From Ligustrum vulgare (Eukaryota > Streptophyta > Magnoliopsida > Lamiales > Oleaceae), in NCBI GenBank assembly GCA_963555705.1, contig OY743183.1, positions 44,443,466 to 44,507,465 of the forward strand: a stretch of 64,000 nucleotides of DNA, read 5' to 3'. Each line of letters begins with the position of its first letter. Position 1 is the first letter of the stretch. This document shows, one piece after another, positions 44,251 through 56,471 of this stretch. The notes under the pieces were generated by a model. It was not told the DNA's origin. It made no database searches and worked only from the letters and a program-made list of their open reading frames with translations. The translations under genes and the position numbers were made by a program.

Positions 44251-46700
44251 GATTCTAGTTGGACCGGTTTGTAACACTTGGGCCAGATATGGATGAAATT
44301 AAATATGGTCCTGAATTGTAAATTGGTCTATTTTGATTAATTTGTAATGTGGGCTAAATTTTTTAGTTGGTCATTACAATATGGACTGAATTTTACAATG
44401 GGCTAGAATATTTAATTGGGTCATTACATTTTGGAATTTTGGCTGAAGACTGAAGCTTCGTAGATTTGGACTGGATACTTGCAAATGGAAATTGAAGAAT
44501 TGAGTCGGTTTGTGGCTCAATAGATTATTTAATTAATTTGTAATTTTGTGTCTAGGTTTGGGCCATAAATTATGTTCTTGTTTATTTTATTATCGCATTT
44601 ATTTATTGCTTTAATTAAATTGTGAATAAATGTCATTAAATAACATGTCATGTAGATCGCATATACACCGCTCTAGGTACTATACTGTCATGCATTGTTT
44701 TATATTTTATTTTCTTTTCTAAATGTTAGATTAGAAAATAAATATTTTTATTAATAATTAAATCGATTTTAAGAGTTAAAATTGATTGGTAATTATTAAA
44801 TTAAAACCCAACAGTTCAAAAATATTAAATGAGTGAGGGTGCAATTTTTGAACCCGCGGCCTCCCCTATTAGCCCATCAGTAAAAATTTGTGTATGCCTT
44901 GTACTAATCTAATTAGTCTCCCTATAGGAGGGCTACACTTTTTTGATTACTGGATTGGGCCCAATTAGGTGATGATTTTTCAAGTGTGAATTAATCATGA
45001 TTACCCTATAGGTGACTTAATTAATTTGGTACTTGAAATATTATCAATATAAGGGTTATACACTTAAATCAAAGACATCGCAAGGAGTTCCTATAGAATA
45101 TCCAAACGATGTTAATGATGGCCAAATTTTAACGACTATAAATTAAATATTGCATGGGATGTGGGATATATTTAATTTAATGGGAGGGTCCCAACCTATC
45201 CATAAATCACATTTATTTCTCCTATAGAGAAATGTGTTTAAGATTTTGGGATTTTAGGTTGTCGTCATATTATAGTAGTTTTGGGTCTACTTGTGTATAA
45301 TTTTTCTTCATGCATCATATATGAAAGTATTCATCGCATATGTAACTCTTGTTTAATACATTTATTTTATTTGAATTTCGTATTTTCCACAACTAGTTAT
45401 ATGTTTTGACATCACCAACTAATTAGCGAAAACTGCAACATGTCTTGTTATAATTCTTTCCACTTATAACATTTGTTTGTGCTAGGAGATCCTTGTTCAA
45501 TAGTAATCATAAATCTTTCAATGAAAATGATATTGTTTTGATGAGATGGTTTACTGCATAGTTTTGATTCTCATATCAAGTAATTCGCAATAAAAACATC
45601 AAATTAGGATAACAAATTTATTTTCTCAATGGAAGGGTATTTATTATAATTTGAACATTTTAATTATGAAGTTATACAAAATATGCTATCAAGCTATAAT
45701 ATATCTCTACTTATGGACCGATTGCGTTTTTGCAAGAGACCATTTGGTAAAATATGATTGGTCACTTTAACATCGTGGAAGTTCCACTTGCAAACATTAA
45801 TTCAGGTGACATAATGCATGAGAAATCTTTTAAGATAATCTTTTGCGGTTCAGTGTGGACTAAATTCACTAGGATGAACATGTCCCTGAAAGGTTCAATG
45901 TTAGCCATTCATAGAGTAGAGATTATTTTAAAGCAACGGATAGTATGGTAGGCCCTCTAACCTTTTTGCTTTTGAGCAAAGATAGGATTAATGAGGAGTA
46001 GCCTTTCTTGGAAACTCTACAATGGAGTAAGACTCTATTCATTGTCCTAAGGTTAGTAATTGAGTCTATCTTGATTATAGATTCTAGAGTAATTAACCAC
46101 TATTGCAAATTGTTGCAATATGGTCCTAGGTGACCAAATGACAATGAGATAGAAGTATACTATAAGGATAAGCATGGGTACTGTTATATGGAAAGATTCA
46201 TTGGGCTTTTATGTTTGCGAAACAATTTCATTGTTATTTTGTCTCTTTATTATTTGAGCGGAATTATTTAGTACTTAATCTCCAGTTATTAGTTGGAATT
46301 AAGTTAAATAATACTCTTATTATTGCGAGACAAATGGTTAACAATCTCAAAGCCTTGTAAATGGTTCTAAGTGTAATATTACTACAAGTGATAGGGGATA
46401 GATGATTCCTTGTATTAATGAACTCTTTGATAAGATCTTAAGATAATCATATTTATCTAAATAAGATTCAAAGACTAGTAAACATAGCCTCTAAGTATTT
46501 TGGAGGTGGAATAAATGTGGACTTTTGAATTTTATTTAGAGGGTAAAATGATTAAGATCTTAGGCTTGGTTACACTTATCCAAAACTCGATTCTAATACT
46601 AGTAAGGGATGGACCTCAAAAGGATCTGAGGTGGAATCTATACTGTTTTCTGAATCTTGTTTAGAGGATTAGATAACTAAGAGTCCTTATACGTTAAATG
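44251..46700 (+). other. B' internal region, no recognisable frame
   Basis: It matches the reverse complement of 31649-33140 and 17340-18134. This is where gag and the start of pol should be, but reading frames are short in all three phases. TTTTTGAACCCGCGGCCTCC at about 44845 resembles a tRNA T-loop word and may mark an old embedded SINE. Confidence 0.4.
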
Positions 46701-48331
46701 GACTTAAGAGTTTGGGGATTAATACACTCCGATATGTGTGGATTCCTTTGTGCTCAAGATACGAGAGAGTACGAGTAATTCATCACTTTTATTGATGATA
46801 ACTCTAGATCTTGATTCTATCCTTAATATCTCATTGATCTGAAATGTTGAAGGAATTCTAGAATTTTGGACAGAATTTGAGAAGTAATTAAGAGAATCGA
46901 GATACTTCGATTTGATCGAAGTTTGTGTATCTCTCATATGGGTTTAGGAACCATTTATCGAAAAGGGAGAACAAGGTAATGCCAAATCGATGATGAGTTA
47001 TTCTCATTACTAGTTTCATTTGGGAATGTACACTAGAGATAGTCAGGTTCCTTCATAGCCTAGTACCATTAATTCATTTCCTGAAATACCCCTAGAGTTG
47101 TGGCATGGGTGCAAGCCCAGTCTATACCACATTCAGATTTGGGGACTTTTGGCACACAAGCTGAAACGAAGGATTGAGGAGATGGTGGCAACAATGAAGG
47201 TTTGATTATATATAAGGTATACAATAAAACTAGAAATTATTTCTTCTATAGTCCTCTGGTCAAGAAAGTATTTGTTAAGTACTTAGAGGATAAGGCATTT
47301 AGAAGAATACAAATCCACAAGTAAAATTCTATTGGATAAGATGTTAAAACGTGGTTCAAACAGCTTGATTCCAGATTTCCGCATAGAATTAATCTTGATG
47401 ATTTGGAACTTCCTATGGAACCGATGATTGCCGATCCTAGAGGGAGACATGGGCAAGTAGTTCAACCACTATTTTTGCCTAGTGATTCCAATGGACAGGG
47501 AAAAACAAAATGTTGTAGTTGAAGTTGTTCCCACTGTTCTGCTTCTTCTTTATGTTTATAAAGAGGTAGTGGAGAGGTTGATCCCAATTAGGAATATAAC
47601 CAAGTAGTGGGAGGAGAGTAAGTAACTCTGTTTGGACATAATGGAAATACACTTCCATCGACTAATTGGATTGGGAGGGTTGTAAGACCACCTTCTTGAT
47701 ATTTATTCTATAAAGAGTCTTTTTAGACGATCTCTACTGAAATTAGAGAAGGACTCCTCATTTAGGGAAGTGGTAAAAATTATGGGATTGAAATCATGGA
47801 AGGTGAACGTGAACTGGGAATTGGATTCCTTGTACTACACTAGGGTTTGGATATTTGTAGACACACCTAATGGGGGTCAAACCTATAGGGTGTGATGATT
47901 TTTAAGATGATAGGAGAATGGCAGATGGGAAGGTTGATGCCTTCAGCGCAAGGTTTATGGCTGTGGGTTTGCGATACCCTTCTCGCCAATTGCCAAGCGA
48001 AAGTTTACCTAGATATTTTATCCATTGTCATTCATTGTGAAAATGAAGTACAACACGTGGATGTCAAGAAGTTGTTTCTTGAATGCGTCCTGAGGAAATC
48101 ATTTACAAAGTGTAACCTGATAAGTTCATACTAAAGATCATGAAAGTAAAGTTCACGACTTTCAAGTTTTCAACTTTGGATTTGGGTAATTGTTCAAGAT
48201 ATGGAATATAGAATTTGATCAAACCATTGTGATACATGTTCTTGATCAAAATCTTGATATATCTTTAAGTATACTCGTGTATACAGAAAGATGAGATTGT
48301 TTTCGCGACTATTTATTTGAATGACACTCTA
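46701..48331 (+). pseudogene. B' Copia integrase and reverse transcriptase relic
   Basis: Across frames the order is Copia: an integrase core start (HSDMCGF then FITFIDDNSRS near 46730-46815), ELWHGCKPSLYHIQIWG at about 47097-47147 (matching the W-x-G-x-K-P-S-x-x-H-x-R-x-W-G block), and a reverse transcriptase block (YLDILSIVIHCENEVQHVDVK, about 48010-48070). Stops intervene every 20-40 codons. The element is truncated after this. Confidence 0.65.
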
Positions 48332-48525
48332 TGTAGCGTACCCGGTCCTCAAGGGCTGTCGGCCGTCTACTCATGATCTTTCCACTCCCCTTGGTCGTCC
48401 TGCTCCTCAAGGGCTGTCAGCCTCGTTTCCAGGAAGTGGATTTTTGCCTCCCCAGGGATTCGAACCTTGTACCTAGGGGTTAAGTACCACCATGCCTTAT
48501 CATTAGGCAGCTCAATGTATATGAT
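48332..48525 (-). repeat. SINE-like sequence with tRNA-type promoter boxes
   Basis: On the minus strand, ACAAGGTTCGAATCC (about 48461-48475) is a good pol III B box or T-loop. About 45 bases before it, GAGCTGCCTAATGATAAGG resembles an A box and D-arm. The part after the B box includes two copies of ACAGCCCTTGAGGA. There is no poly-A tail or target duplication that I can see, so it may instead be a piece of a larger repeat. It is not a functional tRNA: no acceptor stem closes. Confidence 0.45.
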
Positions 48526-49293
48526 AACTTATCTAGAATTACGAGCGTGGTACATTGGAGCAACCGTAGTCCAGTATACATGTGATGAATGCTTTCAAAA
48601 AGATGAGTCGTATATCTTCAAAATTTCATTCCATTACATTTATTCAAATCTTATTTCCGTATAACTCGAAGCTATCAACATGTGACAAATATTTATATGT
48701 TCTATTCAAATATATACCAAGTGTGTGTCGCATAAGCATATCCAAAGAAATCATATAATCCTTGTAAACATATCTAACTCATATTACAATGAATCATAAT
48801 TCTAATTAACATATTCAAGTCTAATAACCAAATAAAATATCTCACTCACATCATTAATCAACTATTTCAAATATACATAATCTACTCGCAGTTTATTGGA
48901 TGAATATATCCATAACGGCTCCTAAAATAATTTCTCTTGGAATGGAAGCCTTCCTTGGCACAGAGTAGGTGGAGGAATAAGAACATAACTCCGAGCACAT
49001 AAGTCTCCACGAGTTGTATAATATATCATTGGAAAGTTATTGAATTTGGAGTTCCACGGACTCCACGGATCATAAATCGGAATTGTAAGTCAGAAGTTAT
49101 GGCAGACCGAAGTTATGTCACTGGGCAGTCCATTTGGTGTCGACACCAACTAATTTTTTGTTGACACTAAATTGTCAGAATGTCATTTTTAAGCTCAAAT
49201 GAACATGGTATCAACACAAAACCAGTAGGTGTCGACACTAAACATATTTTCAGAATTTGAAAGTCGGTTTTCTTGATTTCTTTGATCTAAAAC
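48526..49293 (+). repeat. LTR-like repeat H, left part
   Basis: No gene. It continues at 57461 once the LINE is removed. The palindromic word GGTGTCGACACC (49136-49147) and related GTGTCGACAC and TTGACAC words lie at 49130-49240. The outer end TGTAGCGTACCC (48332) and far end GGGTCGTTACA (58206-58216) form a short inverted terminus like an LTR, but the flanks do not match. Confidence 0.45.
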
Positions 49294-49384
49294 CATTTGC
49301 TTTGATAGCATTATAAATAGGATATATAGTTTTCTCTCAACTTGGAGGCGATTTTTGGAGATTTCCGAACCCTAGCCACCGCGC

Positions 49385-52300
49385 ATGTCCAAGCCACCGG
49401 ATCCGACGGTCTCCTTGCCGGAAAATGCCTCTCTTCCGATCGTCCTCCCTTCCACCATCCAACTATCTAATCCCCTTCAACATCCATCCACAAACACTCC
49501 TTCAATTAACCAAATTCAGCCTGTGGGGATGATTCCAATGAATTTAGAATGTCCAAAAACCCCTGGAGTAGCCTCTGCATATCAAGATTCATCCGAAAAT
49601 GTCGCATTGGGATGCGTACCCGCAGCTGCTCCATCGAATTCGTACCATTCCGATCAAAATCAGATTCTGAGACATGTGCCATTGGATTCAGAGCCCCCAT
49701 ATTACCCTAGGGTAGTCCCAGATTCCACTAATTTTGAACATAATTTGACATTGGGAAACGTGCAATTCGGCACGAATAACGAGGCAGCAATTTCTGGTGT
49801 GATTCCGAATTCAAAACCATCACCATTGGCTCTGGAACACCGTAAAACCATGGGGATGATATCAAATCCTCTTTATTCCGTTACTTGTGGGGTTAATTCT
49901 ACGTTGGAAAATGTGCGTTTTGGCACGAACTTTGAGACAGAATATTCTGGTGCGAATTTGGGTCTGAAACCTTCACCATCAGTTCCAGAACACCTGAAAA
50001 CCATGGAAATGTCATCAATTTCGAAAAATGTTTTGATTCAAGATGCATTGGGAATCGTGCATAGTGGCACGCACTTTGAGGGAGCGAATTCTGGGAATTC
50101 TGGACAGCATCTCGGCCTACCAGCATTACCACTGATATCAACAGCCCCAAATTATCCAATTTGGCCCCGTGCTCGTCTACTGTTGTTGGTACCTCTACAT
50201 TTGGATTCCTACCTTCTACCACTCAAATCGAGGCAGCAATTTCTTTTCTTTCTGTAGCGAACCTGATCATGAAATCTGTTCCATCAGCTCCAGAATAGGA
50301 AAAAACAGTTGGGGTCACTTCTTTAGTAACTAATCCTTTATGTTCCACTACATTAGGAAAGATGCCTTGAGCACGCAAACCGAGGCTGATAATTCCGTTG
50401 CTAATGCCCATGTTCCCAAACCTGCTCGTGCTGATTTAGCAGCCCCACAGCCTATTGGAAAGGCAGCTCTAGTTAATTTGGAAAAGGATAATGCTCCTGT
50501 GGTTATTGCTCCATCACCCCGGGATGCACCGCGCCCTCCTCTACGTGGGCAAACCCAGGCCCATCGGGCTCCCTGACGGGTTCCCGGTCGGGGAATCTCG
50601 TCGAACACACGGAATAACGACAATTAAAACCCTAGGATAGATCTAGATCAGATCGACACAAGACAAACAACGAAAAATAAGGATAGAATGACGGTAAAGC
50701 CTTGACCCGACAATCACGACGCAATTTATGGCGATGCGGATTGAAGAACCAAGATTGGTGAACGCCACAAGGACTTGTCAATTTCCTTGATAAGTATCGA
50801 ATTTGGAAACGCCACAAATATTCTTGCGAATATTTGATAAGTTTGCTGGAAGAACGATACAAAGATTGGATCTTTGATAAGTTCAAGAAAAAGGGAATAA
50901 ACTCAACCTCTCAATTTTGGAGAATCCTCTCACAAATTTTATTAATCAACTCAAACTTGTCTAATGTTTACAATGATGAAAAGAAATATAAATAAGCAAG
51001 AAAACCTAGCATCTAATTACTCAAAATAGAATCCTAATTATACTAAAATTCTAAAATAGGAAAATAACCTAAAATAATAAAAGGAAACAAAATAATTGAA
51101 ATTTCCCGGAAAATCTGGCGCAGCTTGTTTACGGCCGTGACAAAATCTCTTACGGCCGTAAAGGCCTTTCTGTTTAAATTTGTGATATTGGTTACGGCCG
51201 TAAGATTAGGCTTTACGGCCGTGAGACCTTTTCTGCTGAAATTCTGCATTTTCCTTCGATAGTTGATTACGGCCGTGACAATAGCTTTTACGGCCGTGAT
51301 TATATGATTTACGGCCGTGAATCATTTCCCTTACGGCCGTAAGGCCTTTTCTGCATAAACAATTTCGTGCACTCGGCTCGGCTTGATTCTTTCGTCTTCT
51401 CGGTTCGATTCCAACATGGAACTTGCTCTGTTTTCCATGTAGATCACCGTCATACTGCCGATGTCTCGACTTTGCCCTTCGATGCCTGGTCCGGATCACA
51501 TCACTCCCCCACGTGCTAATGTAGCTCTGTCTCGTGCCACTGAAACATCTACTACAGCTCCAGGAATGCCAGCACATAATAAAGTCTCATATGCGGTTGC
51601 TTTGGATGGAAAGCCATCTATTACTCAGACTGAGAGGAGCCAGAATAAATCATTTGCATCAGTCACACAAGCCCCACCGGATTCCTTCCTCCACAGGTTT
51701 ACTACTAAGACCCCCTCACTACACTTGAATGAACCCGCTGTTATATTTGATGATGAGGATGAGCAATTTTTTGGCTGCGCCATACAAGTTCACACTTTTT
51801 GGCAAAATTCATGAACAGGAAGCCCCCTATCAATAAGGTACGTGAGAGCTTCCTTAAATTTGGATTTTGTGGTGATTTTTCCATTGGGTTAATTGATGCA
51901 CACCATATTCTTATTCATTTATCGCACGAGGATGATTATGCTCGGCTTTTCCTCAAGTCGTCCTGGTATATTGATGGGTGCCTTATGAGGGCCATCAAAT
52001 GGACTCCTGGATTTAACCCTGCGCATGAGAGCCCTATTGTTCCTATTTGAGTTTCTTTCCCACTTTTGCTCATACACTTTCGTGCAAAGGGTGCTTTATT
52101 TGCTTTAGCTCGGGCTATTGGGACTCCGCTACGTATTGATGAGGCTACTGATTTGAGAAGGCCTAGTGAGGCCAGGGTCTGCATTGAGGTTGATTTGTCC
52201 TTTACTCTTCCGGATCGCATATGGATTCAACGTGAAAAATATCCGGGATATTGGCAGCCTGTTGCTTATGATAAGAAGCCGATTTTTTGCAGTCGATGCA

Positions 52301-53145
52301 GACATTTGGGTCACAGTGTTGATAAATGCTTGATTGGAAAACCTAATGTTGTTGTTTCTGCTCCTCCATCTTCTTCTTCAGTTCCTACTGATCCTGTTCT
52401 TACTACTTCTGCCCCTCCTCTGAAGCCTGTTGATAGGATGAAGGACCAGCCTAGAAAGTGGGTGGCACTGCCCAGAGCATCCAGCAGCCAGCAGGGCCCC
52501 AGTTCTTCTGGTATCTCCATACAGCACAGTTCCCCTGCGGTGACCGCTTCCACTATCCCATGCCCAGTTACTGCAGTTCAGTCTATTGATTTTTCTACTT
52601 CAGTTCAGCTAGTTTATATTCAGGCTCCTACTTCGACAGTTGCTCAGCAGCATCCTCCTGCAGCTTTTGTTTTGCCTGTGGTCCAGTCTTTACCGCATCA
52701 GAGTTCTCTCACCATGACGCCACCTCTTGTGGCTGTGCCAGCTATCAGTATCGCCCCAGCTTCTTTTTCTGATCCGTTGCTTGTTGATATTCTTTTGAGG
52801 CAGCAGGCCTCTGATGAGGGTGTGGCTCAGTCTGTTGGTACTCTTGCAGCGGTTCCTTCTGAGACTCCTCCTATTTTCCATTAGAACTTGGAGGCATCCG
52901 TCCCTTCGAAATCTGGTAATCATTTTGACACTGAGAGTACTGCCCAGTTGGAGGTTCACCAGCAAGGAGATTTTCGAAGATCTTCGACTGATGATTTAGT
53001 TGGTCTGACTCAGCGTACTGAGGATGATGGGTTTATTCCGGTCACTCGGAAAAAAAACCCGCATCCTGCTGATACTAGATTACCACTTGCTCGGATGACG
53101 ACCAGGAGTCGATCATTGGATACCTCACGCCCCCATTCTCGATGA
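49385..53145 (+). pseudogene. LINE G ORF1: DUF4283-like domain and CCHC knuckle
   Basis: The start ATG (MSKPPDPTVSLPENA) follows a short leader. A long Pro/Ser-rich N-terminus is split at 50573 by solo LTR J; removing J and one CTCCC copy rejoins the frame exactly. The DUF4283-like domain spans about 51790-52120 (FLKFGFCGDFSIGLIDAHHI, WYIDGCLMRAIKWTPGF), followed by ARVCIEVDLSF and the knuckle FCSRCRHLGHSVDKC. There is a W-to-stop at 52048 (TGG to TGA), a TAG at 52885 and frameshifts near 50200 and 51790. ORF1 binds LINE RNA. Confidence 0.85.
50574..51503 (-). mobile_element. Solo LTR J inside LINE G
   Basis: Plus-strand ends are TGACGGGTTCCC and GATCACATCA, and both flanks are CTCCC (50569-50573 and 51504-51508), a perfect 5-bp duplication. 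With no coding sequence and 930 bp length it is a solo LTR. I place it on the minus strand from its likely start TGATGTGATCCGG. Between 51128 and 51342 it holds eight copies of TTACGGCCGTRA-type words. Confidence 0.85.
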
Positions 53146-53617
53146 GTGTAATCATTTGGAATGTGAGGGGTGTAGCTAGCTCAGCTACTCGTAGGCGCCT
53201 TAAGAGGTTGATTCAGCTTCATAAAGTTTATTTGTTGATTATCTTGGAGCCCTTCGTACTTCAAGAGAGATTTGATTACATCAGACATTTGCTTCATTTT
53301 GATACTGGGACGCAGAATTCATCAGGGAAGATTTGGGCTTTCTGGAATTCTGCGACTACTGTTACTTCATTAGATGATAATTTCCAGTATCTGCACGTTA
53401 GAGTTGAGGATCCTAGACTCTCACGACCTATTTTTTGACTCCTGTGTATGCTGCTTGTACGGCTTCTGGCAGGAGGGACTTGTGGACGAGTCTTCAAAAC
53501 ATCTCCCTCGATGTGGATGGTCTGTGGATAGTTGGGGGGAGACTTTAACGTCATTGCTCACGATGGGGAGCGCAGGGTCATAACACCAGGGATAGAGGTA
53601 CTACAGATTTCTCAGAT
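53142..53617 (+). pseudogene. LINE G ORF2: apurinic-type endonuclease
   Basis: ORF2 starts MSVIIWNVRGVASSA, overlapping the ORF1 end by four bases, which suggests coupled or reinitiated translation. Endonuclease blocks are IIWNVRG (Asn), LIILEPF (Glu) and, after a frame change in a T-run near 53437 and a G-run near 53535, GGDFNVIAHDGERR (Asp, Asn). This domain nicks target DNA for target-primed reverse transcription. Confidence 0.85.
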
Positions 53618-55610
53618 ATGATGATGAATTGTGGTTTGGAGGATGCTAGGTTCATTGGCAGCAGGTACACTTGGACCAATGGTCGAGTTTGGAAGAGATT
53701 GGACAGGATTCTGATTAATCCGACAGCGGCATCATTTTGTCATCGGCTTACTGTCAGACACCTGAATCGGACCTCATCAGATCATGCGCCGCTTTTGCTT
53801 CAGTGGGACGATGAAGATGACTTGGGACCTAGACCGTTTCGATTCCTTAATGTTTGGACCAAACTTCATGATTTCTCATCCTTTGTCTCCCAGGAGTGGT
53901 CACTACCCACTCATCTTAAGGGTATGGCTGCTCTCTGGGAAAAGTTTTTCAGGCTGCAACAGGGGCTTCGCTGGTGGAATCGACATGTTTTCGGGGATGT
54001 GTTCCAGAGGGTGAGGGATGCTGAGCGCAGGGTTGATGAGCTGGAGATTGATTATGATTTGGACCCTACGCCTGAGCGTCGTGACTCTCTGCATCAGGCA
54101 CAGGCTACTTTGAACCGGACCTTGGCTATTGAGGAGGGATTTTGGAAGCAGAAGGTCGGTTCACGTTGGGTGTGTGAGGGTGATCACAACACTCGATACT
54201 TCCATGCGATGGTTCAGGGACGTCGGATTAGATCACGTATCAGATCGATTACGACCCATTCTGGAGAGGTTCTATCTGCTGCTGAGGATATTCAGACTTT
54301 GGCTATTTCTTTTTTCCAGGATTTATTGTCTTCTTCACAGCCTGTGGAGGCCATTCTCTCTGATATTATACCCAGACTTGTGACACATGTGGACAACATG
54401 GCACTAAACCACCCCCCTTCGACTGATGAGATACGGGAGGCGGTTTTCAGCATTGATTCTGACAGTGTCGCTGGTCTAGATGCCTTCTCATCCTTGTTCT
54501 TTCAGGAGTGTTGGGATATTATTCGGGATGATGTTGCTAGTGCCGTCTTGGATTTCTTTGAGGGTGGCGCTCTGCCTAGGGGTTTTGCTGCTACTTCTAT
54601 TGTTCTGGTCCCTAAGAGGGATGGAGCCTGCAGATGGACTGACTTCAGACCTATCAGCTTGTGCACGGTGTTCAATAAGCTCATCACTAAGCTCTTGAAC
54701 ACCAGGCTCAGTTTATTGCCACCTCGTATTATCTCTCCTCAGCAGAGTGGTTTTATCCCCGGTAGGCTTATTGGGGATAAGTTCTTATTGACCCAGGAGC
54801 TCCTTTATAGTTTGGATGTTAAAGTAAGAGGGGGGGAATACTATGCTGAAGTTAGACATGGCTAAAGCATATGATCGCATGGACTGGGGTTTTCTCTACT
54901 CGGTGTTAGAGATCTTTGGTTTTGACCAGTTGTGGATTGATAGGATTAGGAGGTGTGTTTCAGGATGTATGTTTTCGGTCCTCCTTAATGGACTCCCATG
55001 TGGTTTCTTTCCTTCTTCACGTGGTCTCAGGCAGGGAGATCCTATATCACCTTCTCTGTTCATTATCGCTGCTGATTACTTTTCACGCCTTCTCACAGCG
55101 CAGTTTGAGAGGTATCCCAGCATGGCTTTTCGACATGGGGGTAATTATCTAGTCTCTCACTTATCCTTTGCTGATGACATGATCATCTTCGCCAACGGTC
55201 AGAAACAGTCAGTTCGAAGAGTACTTGAGTGCTTGGAGCACTACGAGGGGGTTTCTGGACAGTTGGTGAATAGAGACAAGAGCGGGCTCATCCTTCCTAG
55301 ACGGGCCTCCGTCAGTCAGATCAGACGACTTGAGCATTTGACAGGGTTCAGACATCAGCAATAGCCTTTCACTTATCTGGGGGTTCCCTTATACAAGGGA
55401 GCTAAGCAGACGTTCCTTTACGATGAGCTCATCCAAAAGGTCAGGAGCAGGATTTCTGGTTGGGCATCTCGGCTGCTTTCCCCGGGAGGACGTATTACTT
55501 TGCTTAGATCAGTCCTCAGCTCTCTCCCACTTCACTTTCTTCAGATCTTGCAGCCTTCTAAGGCAGTACTGAAGAAGCTAGAGAGCATCTTTGCACGCTT
55601 CCTTTGAGAT
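53618..55610 (+). pseudogene. LINE G ORF2: reverse transcriptase
   Basis: The endonuclease end (SDHAPLLLQW) leads into the reverse transcriptase: SIVLVPKRDG, FRPISLCTVFNKLITKLL, SPQQSGFIPGR, then after a frameshift in the G-run at about 54830, LDMAKAYDRMDW, GLRQGDPISPSLF and the catalytic LSFADDMIIF. The catalytic Asp pair is intact. A TAG at 55362 interrupts before FTYLGVPLYKGAK and a TGA near 55606 replaces an expected Trp. Confidence 0.9.
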
Positions 55611-56471
55611 TCTAAGGAGGGTGCTCATCGCTTGCATTGGAGGAGATGGAAGGATTTATGCCTTCCTACTGATGAGGGAGGTCTTGGTTTCAGATGCCTA
55701 CAGGATATGGTTGATACTTTCTCAATGAAGCTATGGTGGCTTTTTAGATCGCAGAAATCCTTTTGGGCTCAGTTCATGCTGGGAAAATATTGTATGGGGG
55801 CTCACCCTACACTTGCTGTTATTCCACACTCGGCTTCTCCTGCTTAGAAGAGGTTGAAGAGGGTTGGATCACTTACTGAGCCACACATTGCGTGGCATCT
55901 TAGCTCTGGACAGATATTTTTCTGGCATGATTGTTGGATGGGGGATACTACCTTGGCAGCACTGTTCCCAGACAGACATCACTCATCGGTGACTGTGCAG
56001 GAATTTTTTGATGATGACAATGGATGGGATATTAATCGGCTTATTCAGGTTCTTCCACCTATTATGGCTGCACAAATAGGGGCGATTCCTTTATGTGTTG
56101 ACGTTCTGGATCAGATTGTTTGGAGGGATACTTCTGATGGTAGATTTGCTACCAAGTCAGGTTGGCATTTAGTTCGGACGGCTCATCAGACCCATGATTC
56201 TTATCGTCTGATGTGGAGTACTACCTTACCTGTTACGGTCTCATTCTTCACCTGGAGACTATGGCAAGGTCTCATAGCTATTGACGTTGTTATTCAGCGG
56301 CGCATTGGATGCTACTTAGCATCTCGATGTCAGTGTTGTTCACAGGTAGAGACTATTACACATATTTTCACAGGCAGCATTATTTCTGATCAGGTTTGGC
56401 GGCACTTCAGAGATATTTTCCAGGTTCCCATGATTTTGGGTGAGGATGTTAGGCAGAGGTTCCAGCGATGA
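55611..56471 (+). pseudogene. LINE G ORF2: C-terminal zinc-binding region
   Basis: The frame continues as DSKEGAHRLHWRRWKDLCLP, a typical post-RT block, then MKLWWLFRSQKSFWAQFM, and after a TAG at about 55845 the region IVWRDTSDGRFATKSGWHL and RRIGCYLASRCQCCSQVETI with the Cys/His spacing of the plant LINE zf-RVT domain. It ends at a TGA at 56469. Confidence 0.85.

Larger units (their letters stand above)
41877..48331 (+). mobile_element. Element B': second copy of the Copia B family, 3' truncated
   Basis: It has a 5' LTR (41877-43285), a primer site, a long leader and degenerate Copia integrase and reverse transcriptase regions, and ends abruptly at 48331 before the 3' LTR. It runs in the opposite orientation to element B and lacks the MULE, C and E insertions, so it shows the ancestral layout. 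Stops are frequent and no domain is intact. Confidence 0.8.

Noticed and set aside
48455..48520. Functional tRNA gene
   Set aside because: B box and D-arm-like words are present, but no closing acceptor stem or standard anticodon arm was found.
51043..51577. Coding frame across the TTACGGCCGTAA cluster (LTAV repeats)
   Set aside because: The frame only translates the palindromic words and lies in a solo LTR with target duplications.
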